From: Gaertneriomyces semiglobifer | Lineage: Eukaryota; Chytridiomycota; Chytridiomycetes; Spizellomycetales; Spizellomycetaceae | Assembly: GCA_025558075.1 (NCBI GenBank) | Contig: JAHLKF010000006.1 | Coordinates: forward strand, 248,001-312,000 | Direction: 5' to 3' | Length of the DNA stretch: 64,000 nucleotides | In this document: positions 8,950 to 18,639 of the stretch, piece after piece | How positions within the stretch are numbered: position 1 is the stretch's first letter | Layout of the letters: each line of letters starts with the position of its first letter | Notes under the pieces: model-generated | Database searches by the model: none | Seen by the model: the letters and a program-made list of their open reading frames with translations, nothing else | Told to the model about the DNA's origin: nothing | Made by a program: the position numbers and the translations under genes

Positions 8950-9974
8950 TGTCTTTCTCTCTACGGGACCCAGTACCGCTCGCTACCTTGTCTTTCTCCG
9001 CCTATCTTTCTCTCAGTGGATCCACTAAGCAATCACTGGTTTGTAGATGGATAGTAGTGGGAAATATGTGTGACAGCCCAGTGGGAAAAAGTACGATTTC
9101 CGTGGGAAACAAAGGTGTCAATTGTGCGAACTGTGCAGTTCGCTATGCGTGTCCGAAACAACTGCTCCAAACCGGGGCCATCCAACGACAGAACCCGCGT
9201 GCGATACTACTGATTCAAAGGGTAACAGTAACTAACGCCGCCGCGTACGTATGTGAGCTGAGTGTGTCAACGGAGGGCCCCCAACTTATTAGTAATTGGG
9301 TGTGCACACACAACGGCGGATGGAAAGTTGCGCCTGCGAAAAAGGTGCCGTGCGACACGCATTAACGAAAACGGTGTGTGACTCATTTACATGACTGTGC
9401 GCTCTACGCGTGGCCCAGTCATGGTCTACAACAGCAACCGAGAGCACTTCCAATGACTTGCATTATGTTTTCATCACTTGCAATGTAATCTCATCGCTGC
9501 ATTGTATTCAGTATTCTCCTTACTGCATCGTATTGTGAATCGGAACAACAATAGAGATTCCATCGATGATAATTTCAAGTGGCAGTCAGTGTGTCTGATG
9601 TTGCTGAACGCTGGCAACCGACAATGTGGAGCCCAGAATGTTATTCGAAGCTCATCCCGCAGATGCGTACACGTCCATCCACGCAGCGATGTTATCTAAC
9701 AGTGGTGTGTTTGTCATTTCGTGCGGATCGCGTTCAAAAACAAAAATAAAAAACAGAACGCGGCCAGCGGGTATTCGAAATCGAAATGTTGAGCATTACT
9801 CAGATCATGACATAACTGATCGACCCTAATGTACTGATACGACCCACGCACCACATATAAAAGGGAATCCTCTTCCTCTCTTCTCTCAGCGCCCGTCCCT
9901 TTCTCTCATCTCGGCTTCTCCAGCGCCCCGGCACAGCTCCCAGCTTTTACATTAGAACTGCTACCAAATACACG
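8950..9974. other. divergent intergenic region, about 1 kb
   Basis: It lies between the start of the 690-aa orphan gene and the start of the Old Yellow Enzyme gene and must hold both promoters. Open frames inside are short and motif-free. The only clear element is the TATA box listed separately at 9856. Confidence 0.45.
9856..9863 (+). promoter_or_regulatory. TATA box of the Old Yellow Enzyme gene
   Basis: TATAAAAG occurs 119 bases before the ATG at 9975. A pyrimidine-rich stretch full of CTCTT and TCTCAG follows it, typical of fungal transcription-start regions. A TATA-driven promoter fits the stress-inducible expression common for this enzyme family; the inducibility is inference. Confidence 0.55.
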
Positions 9975-11329
9975 ATGCCTTCCATCCAAAGCGCAGATAT
10001 TCCCTTTGCTTCCTCTTTTCCTGTTCCGTATGCGAAGCCTAAAAACCAGCCAATCGTTGGGAAGGCAGTTGAACCTCAGTCAAATGGCATTTTTTCAACC
10101 TTGAAAATCAAGGACTGTGAACTCAAAAATCGTATCATGGTCTCTCCCATGTGTCAATATTCGTACAATGATGGTACGCGAAAATACAATTCTAACTTAC
10201 GGTGACTTTTCTGGGTTCTTATGGTTTCATTCGTACAGGCATGCCGAATCCCTGGTCATTTGTGCACCTCACCGAGTTCGCCGTCCGCGGAGCGGGATTG
10301 ATTATGGCCGAAGCGTCCGCCGTGTCTCCCGAAGGCAGGATCACGCCAAAGGACGCTGGTATCTGGAACGATGACCAAGCACGTGTGTGGAAGGGCATTG
10401 TTGACACGGTGCACCTCTTGGGCGACACCAAGATTGGCATTCAGATCGCCCACGCCGGCCGAAAAGCGTCAACTTACGAACTCTGGGACCCTGTTCAAAA
10501 TGGCACGAGCACCGCTTCTGTGGAAGATGGCGGATGGCCGGATGACGTTGTGTCGGCGTCCGCTGAAAGATTCCAAGATGACTATCCTCTTCCGAAACCC
10601 GCGTCCTCAGCAGAAATCCAACGCCTTATAACCTCGTTCAAAGACGCTGCCATCCGTGCGAATAACGCTGGATTCGACGTGCTCGAACTCCATTTCGCTC
10701 ATGGGTACCTCGTGCATCAGTTCCTCTCCCCACTGTCCAACAAACGCACAGATGCCTACGGTGGCTCTTTTGAGAACCGCACTCGGTTTGCTGTGGAGAT
10801 TGTCAAAGCCGTGCGACCCGTTTGGCCACAGAGCAAGCCTCTTTTCATTCGAATAAGTTGCACTGACTGGGTCGAAGGCGGTTGGGATATTGACCAGTCC
10901 GTCGAACTTGCCAAGATCTTCAAGAGTTTGGGAGTCGATGCTATTGACTGCTCCTCTGGAGGAGCCTCGCCGCTCCAAAAGATTCCAACTGCGTTCAAGG
11001 CATATCAAGTTCCATTCGCAGAACGTATCCGGAAAGACGTACCTGGACTTCTCACCGTAGCGGTGGGTCAGATTCATGACCCTAATGAAGCAAACGAGAT
11101 CGTCGTCTCAGGGAAGGGTGACATAGTTGCGCTTGGACGTGTCTTTTTGGGAAATCCTAATTGGGTACTGGATGCTGCCAAGGTCTTGGGTGTTTCGGTA
11201 GGGTGGGCGGCTCAGTATATCTACGGTGCGGGTGGCAAGAGCAAGCGAAGACAGATTGCAGAAGAGAAAGCGCAAGAAAACGAACACCAGGCACAGCTAA
11301 AGCACGGTGCTGTGAGTGCTCAGTCTTGA
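9975..11329 (+). CDS. Old Yellow Enzyme family NAD(P)H:flavin oxidoreductase (YqjM type)
   Basis: Exons 9975-10173 and 10239-11329 give 429 aa. This FMN-dependent TIM-barrel enzyme reduces activated double bonds of enones using NAD(P)H. Family signatures are present in order: MVSPMCQYS (the Cys typical of the YqjM-like class that tunes FMN), EASAVSPEGRIT, the substrate-binding pair in IQIAHAGRKAS, HFAHGYLVHQFLSPLSNKR with the following YGGSFENR, and the phosphate-binding end GDIVALGRVFLGNP. The intron falls just after CQYSYND. No signal peptide is seen, so it is probably cytosolic. It belongs to the thermophilic-like or class III branch rather than the yeast OYE2/3 branch. The natural substrate cannot be told from sequence. 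Confidence 0.93.
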
Positions 11330-11434
11330 GTTATACCTCTCGCGCATCTCCGAGTGATAGTTTTTTAAATTGCACCTGTTGTACTCTTTCCTTTTTGGTC
11401 CTTGAATATCATTAAATACTATGTGGTATGATCT

Positions 11435-11659
11435 TCATAATATCCACTGTTCTGTTGCATAATCCTCATCGTAGTTGCGAGTTCTTTTTTTGCTTTGCCG
11501 TTGGACGTATCGCATCTGGGAACGACGCGTTTTACCCGTGGGAAAATGGCGTACCACCGTGATTGGATCTAACGAAACTGGTTCTGGACGGTTAACGATT
11601 TGGCAGTATACCCTTAGATAGCCCGCGTTCATTCTGAGCGGACGCAAGACAGCCATCAC
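11435..11659 (-). CDS. possible small basic protein
   Basis: A 74-aa frame in the 370-base gap between the oxidoreductase and the next gene, read on the opposite strand. It is rich in Arg, Tyr and Gln with the basic stretch RQSKKRTRNYDEDYA. Length and charge would suit a mitochondrial ribosomal or RNA-binding protein, but I recognise no family. It may equally be a chance frame in promoter DNA. Confidence 0.22.
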   Translation of the reverse strand: MMAVLRPLRMNAGYLRVYCQIVNRPEPVSLDPITVVRHFPTGKTRRSQMRYVQRQSKKRTRNYDEDYATEQWIL

Positions 11660-11700
11660 TGCTAACGGTGGAATCGACTGGTGGCCGAACCATTTCGATC

Positions 11701-13875
11701 ATGTCCGACATGTCTGCTACCCCCTGTGTTGCCTTAGCAATATCCTCCACTCTTCCCAATGGAAGCAGTGAGGGTGATCTTTACCTCTACGTCTGCGCCA
11801 TCGATGGGTTCCGCAAATTCCTGTTCAGCTCAACAAACCACATGGTCCTTTTCGCCTCAAAGGCCGCTTGCCGCCGAGCAGCCACTCGAATTCTCAAAGA
11901 CGTCAGCCCCAAGCTCAAGGTTTTCATGGATGAAAAACATTCTAGTTCAGCTGCTGATGATGATGACGCACTGCCCATGAGGGATCCTTATGCGCTGGAA
12001 CCGACCCATACCTTGTTCCTCTCGCGGAAAGAAATTGGGAATTTGAAGAGTGTTGAGAAGATCATGACGTCCATGTTCGGACACTTGACAACACAATGTA
12101 CCTTGAGAGGTTCTCTTGCCACGTTCGTGGATGCCAGCAGCGCTTCTGCCGCAGCAATGCAGCTGGCGAACACCACCAATGTGATCCACTACTATCATCG
12201 AGGTAAAGGCGGAGCCGTAACCAGATGGTCCCTTCACGTATGACTCACCTCACTCACACCATTGGTTGTGCCCGTAGGTAATCTCCCTGTCATCCCTCTT
12301 ACCGACCAAACACAAATGGCCATAGTAGAGCTCCGCAACCCGGTTAAACATCTGAGTGCGCTACCCGACTTCCTTCAGCTTTTTCCCAAGTTCGTACGTC
12401 TCCTGGTGGGCCGTAATGTGGAGACTGACGCATTAGCAGTATTCGCCCTGTTCCAAAACGTTGACGCTGCAATCGTTGCGTACGACTACATCAAGCAGAA
12501 TACGGCATTGGACCCTGTTCCAGCTTGGTACAGCCAGGTGCAACGGTGGTTTCCGTCCCATTCAAAGGTTCAAGGCGTGGAGAGCGAAACAATCCACGTG
12601 GCGCTGCCTGTGTCGTTGTCGAGCGAAGCCATGCGTAAACTTCTCTCGTATCTCGAGGGATTACAGGATGTGGAGAAAGAAAAGAGCACTACTGCAACGG
12701 GAGCGGTCACCTGTTATACCATACGGTTCCACTCGAAGGAGAGCGCCCGTGAAGCCATAGAGTACCTTGTTCAAGGTACAAACTTTGTGTGTACTTACCG
12801 CATCAGGGGCACTTGTCCAAAAACATGTCAGAACGTTCACTCGGACAGGTCGACGGGTAGCGACATTCTGCCGGTACCTGTCGCCGCTGTGCATAAACAA
12901 ACGGATGTTGTGTTTCCCAAGGCTTCGGACGAAGAGTTGCCGTCCGAGAGTCAACCTTTGCCTGCTAACAACAAGAATGGACACGTTTCAGCGGCGGTGC
13001 ATAACGGAGTAACCACGAAATCAGATGCCTCCGCTATGAGTACTGCGTCGGAGCCACGACTGAAAACGAGTCATACATCCGGAGTGGTCTTGACAGCGAG
13101 TGGTTCAACCACCCTTGAGGGGCGCGCTAACGGCGATACAAGGAGCGAGCCGGATGCGGGCAGTGCAGGAGTGCATGGAGACATAAATTCGAAGCATATT
13201 GCGGTCAGTAAGCCTCCAGCTGCCGACATCGTTGCGATGGACTTGAATAAGAATAGGCAAGGCGCTTCAAGGAACCGGGGTGAGGCTCCCGAAAATGTCT
13301 TATTACAGCACGCCGTTGCGGCGAAACCCCACGCGTCCGAAATAGTCGAGAGTCGGCCCCCACAGCAGGCAATCGATAGTAAACAAGGGATGAAGCCCAT
13401 AGTCGTTCGCGGTGAGGAATCAGTGTCCGGTAAGAATGGTGCGAGCACAACTTTATCCAACAATTTGTATGCTCCGTCTGCGGAATCTGGTGCGAATGCA
13501 ACCATCGACAAAGTAGCGCAAGTACAGCAAACATGGAAACGCAAGGATCGTGGGCCTGATCAGGGAGGAAGGTTAAAAGTTCTGCGCTTTACTGGAAAAC
13601 TAGGTGGTCGTGACACTGGAGGCTTTCTCTACGCCATCTTGAGATCGTTCGAAGGGTTTATCGAACTGCGTAACATGGCCACATCGCATTCCACAGGATC
13701 TGTGACTTACGAAGCTTATTTTGACAACACAACGCTGCTTGAAAATGCTGTTAGGGCTCTGAGCGCTCTTTGTGATGACGAACTGCAGTGGGAACAAGTG
13801 GATGATTTGGCTCGAAGTGAGCTTTCGAGTTCGCCTTCTGTGGACGGCGGCACGTTGAGGAAAGAAAGAACGTGA
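11701..13875 (+). CDS. RRM-like protein with CCCH-type zinc knuckle, unknown
   Basis: Exons 11701-12202 and 12278-13875 encode 699 aa. The start is the first ATG (MSDMSATP). Two N-terminal blocks look like divergent RNA-recognition folds: one around residues 95-165 with SLATFVDASSASAAAMQLA, and one after the splice with MAIVELRNPVKHLSAL and VFALFQNVDAAIVAYDYI. A compact C-x7-C-x3-C-x3-H motif follows (CTYRIRGTCPKTCQNVH), close to CCCH zinc fingers that bind RNA. The next 270 residues are Ser/Ala/Lys rich and likely disordered. The C-terminus has a further RRM-like block starting KVLRFTGKLGGRD. RNA binding is inferred; no close named relative is recognised. Confidence 0.7.
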
Positions 13876-14265
13876 AAGGTACTTAGTTGATCAGGCTGGC
13901 GCGCCCACGAATATCTGTTCCCTGAACTCGTTTAATGGTAATGATGCGATGGACACATATAACTTATTCCTTAGTTAGTTCGTCTGTGTGTGCACCATCC
14001 ACGGACACATACAGTTCTTTCCTTCCACCAGACATGATCAGTCTGAAGAAATACATTACACAGTAGCCGTTATGTAAATGCCCTCATCATCTACGGCAAG
14101 GGACTACGTAACTTAACGACTTGAGTACGTCCTGAACGCGTATCCTGCTGCTTATCTCAGCAAACGCGTGGGAACTTACCGTGTCCGAGAGCATTACATG
14201 AAAGGGCGCCTGCGGTTTGGTTCGATGGATGTTCCAAATTTCTGTTGACTGCAGCACCCACGAAG
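13876..14265. other. intergenic region
   Basis: About 390 bases between two genes on the same strand. No coding region, RNA gene or repeat is evident. It should hold the 3' end of the CCCH protein gene and the promoter of the RING gene. Confidence 0.4.
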
Positions 14266-15452
14266 ATGACGGACAACAACCTCAACGATCACATTGATGT
14301 TCACGGTGAGGTGCAGAAAACTTAACGACACAGATTGTTGAAGGGCGTTCGACTGAGCAAGCGTTGGTTCATCTAGCGATAACATGCACAATATGTTTGA
14401 ACATTTATACAAATCCCGTACGCCTTCCCAATTGCGAGCACATATTTTGTCGAGATTGCATTACTCAATGGCTAGATTCACCGTAAGTATGCGTTTGCCT
14501 GAGAAGTGTAATTGCACTCCCACACGCGTATTGATTGTCGATATGCAGGGTTTGCTGCAGCGCCTGTCCATTGTGTAAGCGGAATGCTAGAGGCGGGCAC
14601 CGTCGACTGTATGAAGTAGCTGCGATTGCTGGCGTATGCGATGCGTATAGAAAGCGCGAGCAAGTAAACCTTTCACGCGCTCATGAACCGTCAAGCGAAT
14701 CAGAAGCATTGGTCAAGAAGCCTGCTTCCTCAACAAAAGTATCTAACACCACACCGCCACCGTCTATAAAAACTGGACGTCGTTCAAAATTACGGTCGAG
14801 TGTTCGAAATGAAGAAACGGCGACAGAGCCAGCAGAAAAGTTGGAGGCTAAGGGACCGTCCCGTACTACTGGAGGAATCACAGACGAAAAAGAACCTTGC
14901 AAGCGTGTGGGATACTTAAGATCGCCTCCTAAAGCTCGGACAAGGATGACTCGTTCATGTGTAGCGTCAAATGTCGATGCTACTGAGAAGGAAAACAGCG
15001 ATATGCCGAGGGGAGTAGTTGAGCCACGATATCCCGTCAGGAAGCGAGCGATCCTCTCTAGCCAAAAACATTCGACTAATACCCAACCGGAACCTACGCT
15101 GCATGATACAGCACATGCTGAGAAGGTATCTACTGTTACGGGAAGCGCAGCTAATCCCAGGCGGCAGAAATCGAAGGACGCGCCATCAATGCAAAGAACA
15201 GCCGGCCAAGTTCGACGGACCAAGTCGACGTTATCAAGTAATGAGAACACTCCTACGGATGGCCAAGCTGATGGATCACCTGTAGCGACCAATGCTCGCG
15301 CCGTTAAACCAGGGCGACGTGTGGGGTCTGCAAAAGATACGACTCCAGTTGAAGGACCTTCGGATAACTCACGGTCGCGTCCGAAGGCACGTAAACCTAG
15401 AGTAGCATCCGTGAGCCTGATCCAGCCGGGAAAGCGAACGAGAACAGTATGA
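14266..15452 (+). CDS. RING-finger protein with long basic disordered tail
   Basis: Tentative model: 14266-14305, 14344-14482 and 14549-15452, about 360 aa. The RING is visible only when exon 2 is read in its correct frame and joined to exon 3: C-T-I-C, then LPNCEHIFCRDC, then after the splice CPLCK. This gives C3HC4 ligand order, the fold of E3 ubiquitin ligases. The wording EHIFC...CPLCK recalls BRCA1, BARD1 and Rad18-type RINGs. The remaining 270 residues are Ser/Thr/Lys/Arg rich with repeated basic patches and no visible BRCT. The exon 1 to exon 2 junction is uncertain: a 38-base intron (GTGAGG...GAAG) or a 59-base one ending at 14357 both keep frame. Chromatin-linked ubiquitination is a guess. 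Confidence 0.65.
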
Positions 15453-15750
15453 CTTGGCTCAAGCCAGCTGGACAGTCCGATCGGTTCCGCTTGCCTATAG
15501 TATACTGCAAGAACAGCACTTATGACAGCTATGACCTATAGGACCAATGAATATTAATATATTTCGCTTGTTAGTCACCACTGATCGAGTATCCCTTGGT
15601 GTTTCTCTGCTGATACTGCGCGACAGTGGAGGAGATCAAATAGATGGTAGGCCCGCCTTCTTACAAACAGGGTGCAGATGAGGCGAGATGGTATGAAGTG
15701 TTTTGATTTTAATAATGGATTGAAACCATGATAGCACAAAATAGTGGAGA

Positions 15751-16771
15751 TCAAATAGCCTCCGTTAACAGTCTGTTAAGCTTGTTGATCTTGGATTGCA
15801 CAGAGAGGTCGATGGTTTTGTCTCCAAAATCGACAACCAAACCGCCCAAAATGTTGGGGTCCACCTGAGGTTCTAATTAGCACGATACGCTTGACATAGT
15901 ACGCTACATGAGAAACGCACCTTGTTGTTGAGAATAAGCTTGGATCCCTTGGCAACTAGCTTGCTTTTCTCGAGAATGCTCTGAAGTTGCTTAGTCGTCT
16001 TGGCGTCCAAAGCCTGTAAACACATGTTAATATAGGGTTGCTCAAGGGAGCCAAGAAACCGGCTAAGCGTGCCCAGTGGAAGGTCATCCAATGCCCTCAA
16101 CACCGGAACGCCGTCCTTTTGGCTGAAAAATATCCGAAATCAAAAACGAACCTTGGTGGAGATGACGGTGACGGGAACTTCCTTGCGGTGTGCGGCCATC
16201 AGCTCTTCAAAGGCGGTCAAAACCTTGGTGGTGTGGTCGAGACGGCCGTTCTCTGCCATAGCATCGAAGAGGTTCTTTGTAACGTCAGAATACTTTCCGG
16301 AAAGCAAAGATTTCAAGGCATCCTTCTTCGTCTGCTTGTCGACCAAGGGAGATTCCAAGGTTGTCTTCATATCCTCGTTCTTGTTGAAAAGGTCCTTCAC
16401 GCGGTTCAGTTCCGACTCGACAGCATCCAAACTTCCGTTCTTGGCAGCTGCAGTGTACAGAGCAGTGGCATACCGTCCATCAATTCCGTGAAGAGACAAT
16501 GGGGCGGTGACATTCTACATGAATATGGGTTCCAACAACCACGGACATCGTGAGCATTCTGCACCATGGTAAAAAATCAGCATCTAGAATTAAATAGCTA
16601 ACCTGGCTGGCTGCAGGAGCGGTAGCATAGCTACGAACGGCCGCCTGAGAACGTTGGTGGAAGAAGTTGTTAATTGAGCAACGGGTCCTCGGCAACTTCG
16701 CGCGATCTCAAGACCAGGAGTTTAATACATACCCGACTGGCAACGGCAACAGATCTCCTGAGAGCGAACAT
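15751..16771 (-). CDS. ATP5: mitochondrial ATP synthase subunit 5 / OSCP
   Basis: Five exons on the minus strand: 16733-16771, 16603-16644, 16152-16514, 15921-16013 and 15751-15864, 216 aa. OSCP sits on top of F1 and links it to the peripheral stalk of the F1Fo ATP synthase in the inner membrane. Recognisable parts are the Arg-rich targeting leader (MFALRRSVAVASR and AAVRSYATAPAAS), the six-helix N-terminal domain beginning LHGIDGRYATALY, and the C-terminal block VDPNILGGLVVDFGDKTIDL. Another ATG nine bases upstream (16780) would add MHA. The first two coding exons are only 39 and 42 bases and hold just the presequence. Confidence 0.94.
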
Positions 16772-16780
16772 AGCGTGCAT

Positions 16781-17364
16781 GTGCAGTGCGGATGGGATTA
16801 ATGAGTGGATTGCACGGGGGTTGAAGTTGGCAACCGGTTTCCGCTAGCTCGACTTGCGATTTGCATCTCACAAAGGAACTTTGCAGCCGACCACCGCTAG
16901 AGTTGTTTCCATAGCAACGAAATAACGCGGCCTGGCACTCGAACGCGGCATTGCCGAGGAAAGATCATCGCCGGCGAGAACGACGACGCTGATGCAAGGA
17001 TATCTACTTGGTGGATGTTGTCTGGGTGATTTTGCTGTTCGTTATGCTAGTTCCTGCGATAGATGCATAGACGAAAGGAGTCTCTGATGAACCCCGAATG
17101 CACATCTTCCGGGAGTCTTAAAGGGAAGGGAAACATTGGACCTTGATTGAGCTCAGGCTGTCCGGGTGTCCATTTTTGAGTCACCGGTTGCTCTGCATCC
17201 TGCTTTTACCAGCCGCTGCTGCTGTCTTCGTTTTGGCCTCGTCTTTCGTTCAACTTTTTGATCAAAACTTGCGACTGTGCCACCCACGTCCACGCGCATT
17301 GCAGCTCGACTTTACAGAGGTGAAAATGGACAAGAGCCCAAAAGCATGAACCTTTGTCATTCCG
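16781..17364. other. divergent promoter region between OSCP and DNAJC17
   Basis: About 580 bases separate the two head-to-head starts. The frame 17143-17349 seen here has no ATG and no motif; it is probably leader. No repeat or RNA gene was noticed. Confidence 0.4.
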
Positions 17365-18439
17365 ATGGCCTCCTCCGACACTGACTACTATGCGTTGCTG
17401 GACATTTCGTACGATGCCACCATTCAACAGATCCAGAAGGCCTACCGAAAGACTGCACTCAGGTTTCATCCAGACAAAGTCGGCCCTGATGACACCAAGG
17501 CAGGTATGTCCTTTTGGAAACATTAACAGAAGGGAGACCAACGACATTTATCTAATCTGTTGCTTGCGCTTTGCAGCGGAGATGTTTCACTTGCTGTCGT
17601 TGGCGAATGAAACGCTGACCGATCCAGCGAAGCGGTCGGCGTATGACGCCCTGTATAAAGCCAGGATTGCTCAAAAAGCCCGAATGGACAAAATGGATTC
17701 CCTCAGGCGGAAAGCAAGGAATGACTTAGAGGAACGTGAGAAAGCAGCGAAACGCTCGAAAGATGAGGCTTACATGGCCACAGTACAGCGTCATCAGGAA
17801 ATTGAGCGTATTCGTGAAGAGGGATTACGAAAAGCCCGCGCTGAAGAGGAGCAGCGTCGGCAAATGAGTAACGCAACTTTATCCGCCGGTAAAGCAGCAC
17901 GAAACGAGGAAATCAGGAAACATATCGAAGAAAGTGCGACCGTGCGTGACTGCACGTTAAAGATCAAGTGGAAGCACAAATTGAAGTCATTCACTGAAGA
18001 TGAGCTGGAGAGTATTTTTCGCCAGTACGGGCCTGTGGAGAAGGTCATTATCTCGGCTAAGCGAAAAGGAAGTGCGATGATCATCTTCGACTCAATATTT
18101 TCAGCTGAAGCTGCTATGAATGCGCAAGCGACTGATGCCCCATCGCTTTTGCAATTGTCGTGGGCAGAGGGACAAGTACCCAAGCTATTATATGAATTCA
18201 ATGAGAAAATAGCTCAAAGTTCTGAACAGCGCACCGCTGAGACGAGTGGATCATCCTCTGCAACACGGGCGGCGGCATTCACCCCTTCATTTACATTCAA
18301 CACTTACAACGCTGCGTCTACAAATATTTTGGATGACGACTACGAAATGATTACGCTCCGAAAGATGCAGCAAGCAGCGGCACAACGGGCGACGGCAGCC
18401 GCAACCGTGGAACCCCTTGCATCGGGAAATGGGACTTGA
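17365..18439 (+). CDS. DnaJ-RRM splicing co-chaperone (DNAJC17 / Cwf23)
   Basis: Exons 17365-17503 and 17577-18439 encode 333 aa. An N-terminal J domain (residues about 7-75) has YYALLDISYDATIQQIQKAY and the HPD motif in RFHPDKVGP; the intron splits it. A charged helical linker follows (KARNDLEEREKAAKRS, RIREEGLRKARAEEEQ). An RRM spans about residues 195-270 (CTLKIKWKHK, FRQYGPVEKVIISAKRKGSAMIIF). J domain plus RRM in this order is diagnostic of the DNAJC17/Cwf23 family, which acts in spliceosome disassembly and pre-mRNA splicing in the nucleus. The initiator was chosen because it gives the normal J-domain start. Confidence 0.92.
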
Positions 18440-18639
18440 AAGCGCAATTCAATTGCCGGAGATATAGCTTTACCTTGTGCGACTCGGTGAGCAGCAACAA
18501 ATGACTTCATGTTGTACAAGGGAAGCACGCCTAAATATATGCATTTCATCCAAGATGGGACCGATGGCTCCATGCCGCCACCTATCGTACACTTAGGACG
18601 CGCGCGGGCGCTCCAGAACGGCAGATAGGGGGCGTGCAA

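Noticed and set aside
13071..13544. 157-codon minus-strand frame opposite the CCCH protein gene
   Set aside because: It lies wholly antisense to a longer, spliced coding exon and has no domain.
14681..15292. 203-codon minus-strand frame opposite the RING protein tail
   Set aside because: It is the antisense of a low-complexity Ser/Thr/Lys-rich coding region, which commonly leaves the opposite strand open.
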